This document shows positions 49,396 through 60,307 of a stretch of DNA of 60,307 nt, in pieces. The stretch is from Nocardia carnea. GTDB taxonomy: Bacteria; Actinomycetota; Actinomycetes; Mycobacteriales; Mycobacteriaceae. The number at the start of each line of letters is the position of its first letter. The stretch's first letter is position 1. The stretch is from the NCBI RefSeq assembly GCF_029868855.1, contig NZ_JARWOV010000173.1, positions 1 through 60,307 on the forward strand. Reading direction: 5' to 3'. Position numbers and translations under genes: made by a program. The notes beneath the pieces are model-generated. The model had not been told where the DNA came from. It did no database searches and saw only the letters and a list, made by a program, of their open reading frames with translations.

Positions 49396-50082
49396 TCAGT
49401 CGAAACGGTAGTTGTATGTCGCGAAACGTTGTTTATCGCTTCCGGCATCCTCCCAGGTGAAACCGTAGGTGCCGAAATGTTCCAAGCGGATGCGAGTATC
49501 GGCGTACAGCGCGAATCCGCTCCGCCGCGCCCGTTCACAGAAGGCGAAATCCTCGCCGAGGTACCAGTGATCGTCACCGTCCTCGGGTAGCAGCATCGGC
49601 AGGAAATACGGGACGATCGGCCGGTCGAATCGCAGATTGCACACCGGAAGCTGCTCGTGATCGCGGATCTTTTCGTAGACATCGCGCCGGGTGTGCAGGA
49701 AGCCGGTTGCGGCATAGTGCAGTTCGGTGAGCCCGCCGCCCTCACCGAAGACGAAGCTCTCCGATTCGGGCAGTTTGTAGCAGGCGATCGCGCGCGAGTT
49801 CTTCTTCGCGTACACACCGCTGACCACCGGAAGGTCGTGTTCGCGCAGCATATCCACCGCGTCCGGGTGGAATCCGATATCCGAATCGATCCACATCAAC
49901 TCCTCGAACCCTTCGGCCAGGGCATCGGTGGCCAGCTGGCTCCGCGCCTGGTCGATCGCCGAAGAGCCGAATCGCCGCCACACCGGATAGCCCCGCCGTT
50001 CCAGTTTCCGCAGGGCCTCCTCGCAACCGCTCTCGATATGGTGAGCAACCGGCACCAGGACGACACAACGCGACGGATCCAT
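49396..50082 (-). CDS. glycosyltransferase-like protein
   Basis: This protein has 228 residues from ATG 50082 (GAGAGGTGAG about 8 bases upstream). MWIDSDIGFHPDAVDML carries a DxD-type motif, VVSGVYAKKNSRAIACY follows, and the C-terminus has YLGEDFAFCERARRSGFALY, like GT2/GT-A enzymes. It is the only minus-strand gene in the locus, between the toxin block and the second toxin-like gene. It could modify a secreted protein or the envelope, or be an unrelated insertion. The donor and acceptor are unknown. Confidence 0.6.
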   Translation of the reverse strand: MDPSRCVVLVPVAHHIESGCEEALRKLERRGYPVWRRFGSSAIDQARSQLATDALAEGFEELMWIDSDIGFHPDAVDMLREHDLPVVSGVYAKKNSRAIACYKLPESESFVFGEGGGLTELHYAATGFLHTRRDVYEKIRDHEQLPVCNLRFDRPIVPYFLPMLLPEDGDDHWYLGEDFAFCERARRSGFALYADTRIRLEHFGTYGFTWEDAGSDKQRFATYNYRFD

Positions 50083-50266
50083 TTCCGATCTCACCTCTCG
50101 ACACAACCACGATCGGACAAACCGTACCGCCGGTCATCCGGCCGAGTCCTTGCGCGGCTCGTCGGTTACGCCGTGGACCGCTCGAATTCAGCTGCCCGGC
50201 AGCACCTGTTAACCGAAGCGCCCGCGGGGAGCCGGGGGTTGCGGTTGTGGAAGCGCCCGCGGCCGC

Positions 50267-50295
50267 GAATTTGCCTGGGCGCCACCGGGAATTCA
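50267..50295 (+). repeat. 29-bp intergenic element, copy A
   Basis: This element starts GAATTTGC and ends CGCCACCGGGAATTCA. It matches copy B at 54942-54970 in 26 of 29 positions. It lies 74 bases upstream of the toxin-like gene at 50369. Confidence 0.6.
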
Positions 50296-50368
50296 GTGAC
50301 ACCCGCCAGAATCGATTCGGCCTACACGACCCTGGTCCGCGATCCCGAGCCGTCGGAGCTGCGCCGCT

Positions 50369-53300
50369 ATGAGTTTGTACCTTCCCCCCGAGCTCCGCTG
50401 GCTCGGCTGGATCGCGGGTGCACAGTGGCCGGACGGTGACGAGGACAAAGCCTGGGAGGTCGCCTCGGCCTGGCAGGACGCGAGCAAGGAGCTCTTCGAC
50501 CTGCTCGCCAGGATCGACGCCGCCGAACAGGCCACCATGGAGGCCTACCCCGAGGGCGATGCCCGCACGGAAATGGGTGCGCGCTACGACATGCTCCGCA
50601 GCGGCGACCAATCGCTGGAGCAACTCGCCACCTCGATGGAAGCTCAGTACGGTTCCACCTTCGATATGGGCACCGAGTTGCAGGCCCTCAAACTCACCAT
50701 CATCGTCACCCTGTGCTGGCTGGCCCTGGAGATCGCCTGGGCCTGGTTGTTTCCGCCGACTGCGCCCGCGGTGGAGGCCGCCGCGATCGCCTCGACCCGG
50801 TCCTATCTCAAGATCATTCAGGATTTCGTGCAGAAGACCATCCAGAACATCGCCCGGCGGGCCGGCGCGCCGAATACGAAGCGCCATTTCTGGAAGGAGC
50901 TCGTGAAAGGCAATCCCGGCTGGCCTACCGCGAAGGGCTGGGGCGTGTACGGTGCCCGGGCGGCGGAAGGTGCCATCGTCCCGATGGCGATCAACGGCAG
51001 TATCCAGGCCGGGCAGATCGCCGACGGCAAACGACGCTCGTTCAACGGGCAGGAGTTCGGCCTCTCGGCACTCGGCGGCGCCGCCGGAGCCATCCCGGCC
51101 CGCGAGTTCGGACGGTATCTGGGTGAAGCCATCGAGAAGGTCGCGGGCAAGTATCTGAACAACCTCGCCGGCCGCACGGCCAACGGAATGTTCATCGGCG
51201 CCATGTCCGACGGATTCGGCGCGGTGTTCGGTAACGCGGCCACCGCCGCGGTGACCGGCGACCCCGGGGCGTTCACCAACGCCCCCGGCTGGGTCGGCAA
51301 CTTCGCGCAGGGCGCCCTGGTGGGTGGTGCCCGTGGTGCTTCGGCCTTCAACAGCTATGTGCCGAAAACAACCGATGGCTTCACCGATATGTCGGCGTTC
51401 CGGAAAGACCATTGGCTGCGTGGCAATGCGTGGTTCCTCCCCAAATCCGAGGCGGGGTTGTTCGGGGGCGGATCCGAGAACAAATCCGTGGTCACGGCCG
51501 GCGGCGATACTCCGAACACCCACACCGACACGACCAACACCTCCACGAACTCGACGGGTACGAACGCCGACACCACGAACACGACGACTGCTGCGAACAC
51601 GACCACCGCGGGCAACAACACGACGACTGCTGCGAACACCACCACCGGTAACACCTCGACCGCCGGTCCCGGCACCACCAACGCCGGCCCCGGCACCACG
51701 AACACCGGTGGTGGGGCCGGCGGTACTGGTGGTCAGCACGGAAGCGTCCAGAACTTCGGCGGTAACAGCGAGAACTTCGGTGCGGCCGCTACGCAGTCCG
51801 GCGGTCAGCAGGCGGCGCCGAACTGGTCGAACACCATGCCGCAGAGCGCCTGGTTCCAATCGGCGGGGGAGTCGTCGAATTTCGGCGGAAACAACTTCGG
51901 GTCCGGCACGGCGGGTGGCACGAACTGGTCACCGACGCCCGAAGGATTCGGGCCTGCCGCGACGCGGCCCGACGAGTTCGGCGCGGCCTACACCGATGCC
52001 ACCGGCCGGGCATGGGATACCCAGCAGGGGAATTTCGTAGGCCCCCCGGTGGGCAGATTCTGGGATTCGGGCAGCGATTACGAGGCCCCGGTGTTCCGGT
52101 GGGCCGATTCGGATGCGGGAAGTTTTATCGAACGTCCGGTGTCGCCGATGACGGATTCGGATGCGGGAAGTTTCATCGAGCGTCCGGTATCTCCTTTGGA
52201 CCAGGGCGGGATCGATTCGGCCGCCGGCGTCGTATCAGGGCCTCCTGGGCTCGGGGTGAACAGCAATGGTCCCGCTCCCATAGCGCAACCCGCTCCCGTC
52301 TCACCACAGAATCCCTCGGCACAGCAGTTCCCGGCGCAGCAAGCGGCGCCACCGGGCACGTCGCAACAGTCGCCCGCGGCCGCCGGCGCCTCGTCATCCG
52401 CCCCGCAGCAGTCGCACCAGCAATCGCCGCCGAATTCCTCGCAACCCGTGCCCCGCGGTGGGGCAGGGCCACTCGGGTCCCCGGCGCCGGGCGACGGGTC
52501 GATCTCCGCCTCGCGGCAACAAGCACCGCCACAGCCACTGGGCCGGCCGCCGGTGGGGCAGGAGACTCCGCAGGTTCCGGAGCGTTCCCCTTTGCGCCCG
52601 CCGCCTCCGCCGCAGCATGCGCCAGCCCCTCCGCCGGGACAAGGTGCGCCGCCGCAGGTTCCGGAGCGTTCCGCGCTCCGTCCGCCGGTGGGTCAGGAGG
52701 CGCCGCCGGTTCCGGAGCGTTCCGCTCTGCGCCCGCCGCCGGGGCAGCCAGTTGTACAGAGCGCTCCGCCTCCGCCGGATCGTCCCGCTCCGCCTCCGCC
52801 GGATCGGAGTGCGCCGCCACCGATTCCGGAGCGTTCACCGCTACGACCGCCCGGTGACGGTGCGCCGCGGGTTCCGGAGCGTTCACCCTTGCGTCCGCCG
52901 CCCGGGCAGCCGGTTGTGCAGGGCTCTCCACCTCCGCCGGATCGGCCGGCGCCGCCTCCGCCACAGCATGCGCCGCCTCCGCCGCCGGGGCAGGGCGGAC
53001 CGCCGCCGGTTCCGGAACGTTCGCCGCTACGTCCGGCACCTGCTCCGCCGGACGGCGGGGGACCGGTGGTGAATCGGCGGCCGGAAGACCCCGACTGGCT
53101 GACCCCCTCGCGGGCGGCGCCCGCCCCGCCGGTCCGGCAGCCGCCTCCACCACCGGACCCGGCCGGCTCCGATGACGGGTCACGGCCGGTATCCCCGCGC
53201 CCCGAACCGGATCCGGACACCGGACCGCAGCGGTTGCTGCGCCCGGATCGGGACGAGCAGATCGCGCATCGGCAGTGGCTGCGTGAGCAAGTGGCGCGAA

Positions 53301-54565
53301 TACAGCAGCACGAAACAGAGCTGCAGGTGCAGGCACAGCGCCGGCGGGACCTGGAGGCGTTGCGGTCGCTCCACGAGCATCAGGACCGGCAGTCGCCGTG
53401 GCAACGGGAGCTGCAACGGCAGGAAGGGCTGGAGAGTATCCAGCGCCAACAGGTGCAGCGGCAGGAACAGCAGGTGGATCTGCTGCAATCGCTGCACGAT
53501 CAGCACACGACAGGGCCGGACCGGGCGCGAGTACAGGAACAGCTGGACCGGCAGCGGGAAGAGCTGAACCGCCAACGGGAGGCCCTGGAGCGGCAACAGG
53601 AGCATCTCGACCGGTTGCGCGAGCAGGGGCAGCGGGAACAGTGGCTGGAATCGCAACTCCACCTTCTGCGGGAAACAGCGGCGCACGCCCCGCCCCGCGA
53701 GCGGCCGGCGATAGCGGCGCAGGCGAACCGGCTACAGCGCGAGCTGGACGGGATACGGCAGGATCAGCGTGATCGGATGCCACCTGAGCACCTGCGCCAT
53801 GAGCAGCAGCTGCAACGGGAGCGGGAGCAGCGCCAGACCGCGATGGACGATCTGCGGCACCAGATCGCTCAGACGCTCCAGCAGCAGTGGAACCGGGTAC
53901 CGGCCGGGCAGTTGGGGGACGGCGATCGGACTCGACCGCCGCAGATGTGGCAGGTGCTGGGCGTGCAACAGAATTCGGTGGAGCACTACCAGGCCGCCCG
54001 TGCGTGGTTCGACGAGAACCGGGACCACCATTTCATCGGTGAGGGCAAGGATGTGCGCGGGAAACCGCGACCGCAGCGCTGGCCGATGAAGGTGCCCTAC
54101 CCGATACCCGAGTTCCGGGCACCGGATGTCGCGGGCGACGACTGGCTGCCCGAGAATGCGGTGCCGCCGGGTGTCGATCCGGGCGAACAGCCGCCCGACG
54201 ACCCGCCGGAGCCTCCGGGGATCCACCCCGAGGCGAAGGTCGATCCCGGGGCGACGATCGGGTCCGGCGCACAGGTGGAGGCCGGTGCGGTCGTGGGCGA
54301 CGGTGCGCGGATCGGCGAAGGCGCCGTCGTTCATTCGGGTGCCTCGGTGGAAAGCGACGCCGTCATCGGCGCCGGAACGATCCTCGAGCGGGGTGTGGTG
54401 GTGCATACGGGTGCCCAGGTCGGCAAGGACGTGGTGCTGGGCGAGGGTGCGGTGATTCCGGCCGGGGCGGTGGTGCCGGACGGCACGGTGGTGCCGCCCG
54501 GGGAAGTGTTCGGCGGCGCGCAACCGGGCAGCGCCTCGGTCGATGTGCCGTTCACATTGAAATGA
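50369..54565 (+). CDS. WXG100-like T7SS protein with coiled coil and beta-helix C-terminus
   Basis: This 1,398-residue protein starts at ATG, with GGAG 10 bases upstream. Residues 1-130 nearly repeat the secretion domain of the giant toxin. They are followed by Gly/Ala-rich helices to about 365, an Asn/Thr-rich tract (370-460) and a 48-base tandem duplication (DSDAGSFIERPVSP, 52106-52195). A Pro-rich region repeats PERSPLRPP units (730-900). A Gln/Arg/Glu-rich coiled coil covers 950-1175, then a short globular part (MWQVLGVQQNSVEHYQAARA), then 16 consecutive hexapeptides (1285-1380), and the end is SVDVPFTLK. No catalytic motif was recognised and no immunity-type gene follows. It may be structural, a scaffold, or a toxin of unknown type. 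Confidence 0.7.
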   Translation: MSLYLPPELRWLGWIAGAQWPDGDEDKAWEVASAWQDASKELFDLLARIDAAEQATMEAYPEGDARTEMGARYDMLRSGDQSLEQLATSMEAQYGSTFDMGTELQALKLTIIVTLCWLALEIAWAWLFPPTAPAVEAAAIASTRSYLKIIQDFVQKTIQNIARRAGAPNTKRHFWKELVKGNPGWPTAKGWGVYGARAAEGAIVPMAINGSIQAGQIADGKRRSFNGQEFGLSALGGAAGAIPAREFGRYLGEAIEKVAGKYLNNLAGRTANGMFIGAMSDGFGAVFGNAATAAVTGDPGAFTNAPGWVGNFAQGALVGGARGASAFNSYVPKTTDGFTDMSAFRKDHWLRGNAWFLPKSEAGLFGGGSENKSVVTAGGDTPNTHTDTTNTSTNSTGTNADTTNTTTAANTTTAGNNTTTAANTTTGNTSTAGPGTTNAGPGTTNTGGGAGGTGGQHGSVQNFGGNSENFGAAATQSGGQQAAPNWSNTMPQSAWFQSAGESSNFGGNNFGSGTAGGTNWSPTPEGFGPAATRPDEFGAAYTDATGRAWDTQQGNFVGPPVGRFWDSGSDYEAPVFRWADSDAGSFIERPVSPMTDSDAGSFIERPVSPLDQGGIDSAAGVVSGPPGLGVNSNGPAPIAQPAPVSPQNPSAQQFPAQQAAPPGTSQQSPAAAGASSSAPQQSHQQSPPNSSQPVPRGGAGPLGSPAPGDGSISASRQQAPPQPLGRPPVGQETPQVPERSPLRPPPPPQHAPAPPPGQGAPPQVPERSALRPPVGQEAPPVPERSALRPPPGQPVVQSAPPPPDRPAPPPPDRSAPPPIPERSPLRPPGDGAPRVPERSPLRPPPGQPVVQGSPPPPDRPAPPPPQHAPPPPPGQGGPPPVPERSPLRPAPAPPDGGGPVVNRRPEDPDWLTPSRAAPAPPVRQPPPPPDPAGSDDGSRPVSPRPEPDPDTGPQRLLRPDRDEQIAHRQWLREQVARIQQHETELQVQAQRRRDLEALRSLHEHQDRQSPWQRELQRQEGLESIQRQQVQRQEQQVDLLQSLHDQHTTGPDRARVQEQLDRQREELNRQREALERQQEHLDRLREQGQREQWLESQLHLLRETAAHAPPRERPAIAAQANRLQRELDGIRQDQRDRMPPEHLRHEQQLQREREQRQTAMDDLRHQIAQTLQQQWNRVPAGQLGDGDRTRPPQMWQVLGVQQNSVEHYQAARAWFDENRDHHFIGEGKDVRGKPRPQRWPMKVPYPIPEFRAPDVAGDDWLPENAVPPGVDPGEQPPDDPPEPPGIHPEAKVDPGATIGSGAQVEAGAVVGDGARIGEGAVVHSGASVESDAVIGAGTILERGVVVHTGAQVGKDVVLGEGAVIPAGAVVPDGTVVPPGEVFGGAQPGSASVDVPFTLK
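54221..54508 (+). other. left-handed beta-helix, 16 hexapeptides
   Basis: Residues 1285-1380 read without a break as hexapeptides of the form [IVL]-G-x-G-A-x (IHPEAK, VDPGAT, IGSGAQ, VEAGAV, VGDGAR, IGEGAV and so on to VPPGEV). This predicts about five coils of a left-handed beta-helix. In enzymes such helices belong to acyltransferases or gamma-carbonic anhydrases, usually as trimers; the His residues here (VHSGAS, VHTGAQ) are two turns apart. Confidence 0.75.
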
Positions 54566-54596
54566 TCCGGCGAGAGCCGGTGGTGAGGAGGAGATC

Positions 54597-54917
54597 ATGG
54601 CCGATCGTGTCGAGGTGGATCCGGCGGCGCTGGCGCATGCCGCGGACCTGACCCAGGACCTGTCGGAGTCGGTGCTGGGAGTCGGGAAACGGCTGCGCGA
54701 CCGGCTGGACGGGATCGAGAACGATTCGACAAAGCAGCCGTGGGGGGACGATTCGATGGGGAAGAACTTCATCAACGGCAAGAACAACGACGGGTACGGC
54801 GTCTCGAAGCCGAACCTGTTGGACGGAGTCGACGGTATCGGCGGAACTTTCGGCGCCTTCGCCACGGGGCAGCGCGACGCGGTCGATCAGCTCAACGATA
54901 TGGACAGCCGATTCTGA
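54597..54917 (+). CDS. EspC/WXG100-like type VII secretion target
   Basis: This 106-residue protein starts at ATG after GAGGAGGA. It is helical: VEVDPAALAHAADLTQDLSE, then a turn with PWGDDSMGKNFINGKNN resembling the W-x-G region of EspC-type substrates, then a second helical part with ATGQRDAVDQLNDMD. It is likely cosecreted with or required for export of a neighbouring large protein. It follows the beta-helix gene by 31 bases. Confidence 0.7.
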   Translation: MADRVEVDPAALAHAADLTQDLSESVLGVGKRLRDRLDGIENDSTKQPWGDDSMGKNFINGKNNDGYGVSKPNLLDGVDGIGGTFGAFATGQRDAVDQLNDMDSRF

Positions 54918-54941
54918 TAGCACGGCAGCCGACAGCGAACC

Positions 54942-54970
54942 GAATTTGCATGCACGCCACCGGGAATTCA
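54942..54970 (+). repeat. 29-bp intergenic element, copy B
   Basis: This copy differs from copy A at three positions only. It lies in the 133-base gap before the YbaB-like gene, 81 bases upstream of its start. Both copies precede T7SS genes at a similar distance. Confidence 0.6.
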
Positions 54971-55050
54971 ATGTCGTGCGCTGTAATCGCCGGGGGTGCG
55001 CTCTGGTGTGGAGTGCCGCCTCCCGGACCGGAAGGGACTGAGGTAGCACC

Positions 55051-55530
55051 GTGGTGAACGAACGCCTGCAAGAAGATATGGCGACGATGCTGTCCGGCCT
55101 GAGCCATCAGATGCGTGGTATCGCCGAGGTTCAGAAGAAGCGTTCGCTGCTGACCGCCACGGTTCTCGCCGAGGAGAAACGGATCGAGGTGACGGTGAAC
55201 GCCGACGGTGTGCTCATCGACACCAAGTTCGCCGACGATGTTCTCGATCTGACCATGGAAGAGATCGCCGCGGCCATCACCAAGGCCGTGCAGGACGCGG
55301 CGGCCCAGGTGCAGCAGAAGGCGCGCGAGCTGATGGATCCACTGCTGGCGCACCGGAACTCGATGCCGAAGCTGTCCGAGATGATCGAGGGCGCGCCGGA
55401 TCTCGGTGGCTTGATTCCACAGCCGCCGCAAACGCCGACGGTATCGCCGGACTCGCCCGACTGGCCCGGTAACCGGCCGGACGAACCGGATGACTCGGCC
55501 CCTCGATCGGTGGTTGCGGACCGGGACTGA
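55051..55530 (+). CDS. YbaB/EbfC-like protein of the T7SS locus
   Basis: This protein has 159 residues from GTG 55051 or 55054 (GAGG upstream). The fold pattern is a long helix, two strands (RIEVTVNADGVLIDTKFADD), and a second helix (EEIAAAITKAVQDAAAQVQQ), followed by a Pro-rich tail. YbaB-like proteins bind DNA as dimers, but members in ESX loci (EspL-type) may act as stabilising partners of secreted proteins. Confidence 0.78.
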   Translation: MVNERLQEDMATMLSGLSHQMRGIAEVQKKRSLLTATVLAEEKRIEVTVNADGVLIDTKFADDVLDLTMEEIAAAITKAVQDAAAQVQQKARELMDPLLAHRNSMPKLSEMIEGAPDLGGLIPQPPQTPTVSPDSPDWPGNRPDEPDDSAPRSVVADRD

Positions 55531-55616
55531 CGTTCCACGCGCGACGACGGAGCCCGGGGCGGCGCGCGGTGCACAGCGGGTACGGGCGCGGCGGCACTTC
55601 CGATAGGCAAAGGTGA

Positions 55617-59082
<3,466 letters not shown>

Positions 59083-59086
<4 letters not shown>

Positions 59087-59883
59087 CGGCCGCGGCCTCC
59101 GAGCCGGGCCGGACGCACGATGTTTTCGCCGATGTTCCGGGGGTTGCGCGCCGCTGGCTGTTCAGCGATATCGAATTCAAGGTCCTCTGCGATGATTTCC
59201 GCCGCGGCAAGCTGCCGAAGCCGTTCACCTTCACCAGCCGGATCCGGTCCGCGGATGCCTACGCCGTCGCCCGGGACCATGCGCGCCGGACGCTGGCCGC
59301 TCGCTCGGACCCCGCGTTCGAGGAACTGGTCGGCGCGATCTCGCGACCGGATGTGATCGTGGTGGCACGTGGCTGGGACGAACGCGATCCGCAAGCGCCG
59401 GATTCGTGCACCTACCTGCACACGGTCCGGCAGGGCTCGCGCGGCTACGTCATCCGGCAGCGTATCGGGGAGACCATCCAGCACAGCAGCGGATTCGAGG
59501 TCGCCGAATGTCCGGTCGCGGAACTGGCCGCCGCGGTGGCCGGATTGTTGCCCGCCGCCGCGGCGGGCACCCGGCCCGAATTCACCGTGGAGTCCATCGC
59601 CGAGCCGGGCGCCGATACCACCGCGGCCGATAGCAGGGTGTTCTTCGATACTCCCGCGACCGGGACGGGATACCTGCGGGTGCTGCAGAGCCGGCTGCAT
59701 TTCCGGCTACCGGGTATCACCCAGACCTCCGCGGTATGGCGGGACCTGCCCGGCGACGGGCGGTATCTGATCCGTTCGGAAGGGGCGCGGTCGACGGTCA
59801 CCGGAATGGATCATCGGCAGTTGTCCGGCTGGATCGACGGCTGGATCGACACCATCGTGCACCGGCTGGACAGCGGCGAATGA
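59083..59883 (+). CDS. ESX secretion-associated protein, EspG family (copy 2)
   Basis: This protein has 266 residues from GTG 59083 (GGGAGG four bases upstream), overlapping copy 1. It shares FSDIEFKVLCDDFRRGKLPK, PFTFTSRIRSADAY, GSRGYVIRQRIGETIQHSSG and VWRDLPGDGRYLI. The tandem copies have diverged clearly, so they may handle different substrates. Confidence 0.82.
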
Positions 59884-59984
59884 CCGTCGACCCGGCGGGC
59901 CGGGACTGCCGCCGCGACCGACCGGACCCGGGCGGTATCGTCACCGATATTCGTAACCGTTTCGACGAAGAGGATGTGCTGTGA
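59880..59984 (+). CDS. 34-codon ORF coupled at both ends
   Basis: ATG 59880 overlaps the EspG copy 2 stop, and TGA 59982-59984 overlaps the crotonase GTG. The product ([18 protein letters not shown] to FDEEDVL) has no recognised motif. It may be chance or a coupling peptide, or the segment may simply hold the crotonase promoter. Confidence 0.25.
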   Translation: MTVDPAGRDCRRDRPDPGGIVTDIRNRFDEEDVL

Positions 59985-60307
59985 CCGACTTCGAGACGAT
60001 TCTGCTGGAGCGTAAGGACAAGGTCGGCCTCATCACGCTGAACCGGCCCAAGGCGCTGAACGCACTGAACGCGCAGGTCCTCGACGATGTGATCGCGGCC
60101 CTCGACGAACTCGAACGCGACGACGAGATCGGTGCGGTGGTGATCACCGGATCGGACCGCGCCTTCGCCGCGGGCGCGGATATCAAGGAGATGCAGCCCA
60201 AGTCCTATATGGACATGTTCATGGACGACTACTTCGCCCGCTGGGAGCGGCTGGCCCAGTTCCGTAAGCCGACCATCGCCGCCGTGGGCGGGTACGCGCT
60301 GGGCGGC
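59981..60307 (+). CDS. enoyl-CoA hydratase (partial, cut by window end)
   Basis: GTG 59981 follows AGAGGA; 109 codons are present. [20 protein letters not shown], the oxyanion segment [15 protein letters not shown] and [10 protein letters not shown] are those of EchA8-type crotonases. The Glu positions of the active site lie beyond the window. A role as methacrylyl-CoA hydratase in valine degradation is possible. Confidence 0.88.
   Translation, partial: MTDFETILLERKDKVGLITLNRPKALNALNAQVLDDVIAALDELERDDEIGAVVITGSDRAFAAGADIKEMQPKSYMDMFMDDYFARWERLAQFRKPTIAAVGGYALGG

Noticed and set aside
49742..51859. Minus-strand open frame of about 700 codons across the second toxin-like gene
   Set aside because: It runs opposite the conserved WXG100-like domain, has Arg/Gly-rich nonsense composition and no motif. 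It is a GC-rich shadow.
52173..53783. Minus-strand open frame of about 530 codons opposite the Pro-rich and coiled-coil region
   Set aside because: Its Ala/Pro-rich content is the complement of the repeats on the plus strand; there is no start signal.

Overview
The window reads as a high-GC mycolic-acid actinomycete, most likely Nocardia or a close relative. The evidence is the GC-rich third codon positions, frequent GTG starts, a transhydrogenase split into three subunits, a mycothiol-dependent-enzyme family member, a deazaflavin-type (DUF385) protein and a block of ESX/type VII secretion (T7SS) accessory genes with two EspG-like chaperones. The genus is an inference; no rRNA or tRNA gene was seen.

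Positions 1-36,166 are mostly chromosomal housekeeping and catabolic genes. They include a MerR remnant, a small Cys-rich protein with its partner, an HTH regulator, an unannotated 37-residue membrane peptide, CutA, GNAT, a GlcD-like FAD oxidase, a thioredoxin-reductase-like flavoprotein, GtrA, an S51 peptidase, a mycothiol-dependent-enzyme family protein and a HIT protein. These are followed by pntAA-pntAB-pntB, an AAA ATPase, several regulators, an SDR, and an Lrp regulator divergent from a three-gene branched-chain 2-oxoacid dehydrogenase operon (bkdABC-like). Next come a rhodanese, a putative lipoprotein HNH nuclease, a SNF2 helicase with a SWIM partner, an amidohydrolase, a DUF2157 membrane protein, and the valine-degradation operon mmsA / isobutyryl-CoA dehydrogenase / 3-hydroxyisobutyryl-CoA hydrolase / mmsB. 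Together with bkdABC and the crotonase at the right edge, almost all of valine catabolism is present.

Positions 36,484-59,883 form the accessory region, a T7SS polymorphic-toxin locus. A 4,080-codon open frame starts with a WXG100-like secretion domain, then a long Gly/Ser/Pro linker, then eight papain-fold (toxin glutamine deamidase-like) modules arranged as four pairs. In every pair the first module keeps a Cys-His-Asp triad and the second has lost it. An ADP-ribosyltransferase domain with R, STS and ExE motifs lies between pairs 1 and 2. Between pairs 2 and 3 the long frame runs, in another reading frame, through a complete candidate immunity gene with its own ribosome binding site. The locus is therefore best read as full-length toxin, immunity gene, orphan toxin tail, second immunity gene, even though no stop separates toxin and tail. 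A lone glycosyltransferase-like gene on the opposite strand follows. Then comes a second WXG100-like protein with nearly the same N-terminus but a Pro-rich/coiled-coil body and a 16-hexapeptide left-handed beta-helix C-terminus. After it come a small EspC-like protein, a YbaB-like protein, an 886-residue T7SS-associated protein with a (GT)n tract, and two tandem EspG-like chaperones. No ESX core (EccB/C/D/E, MycP) is in the window, so secretion would depend on a system encoded elsewhere.

Functions are read from motifs and domain order only; no database search was run.
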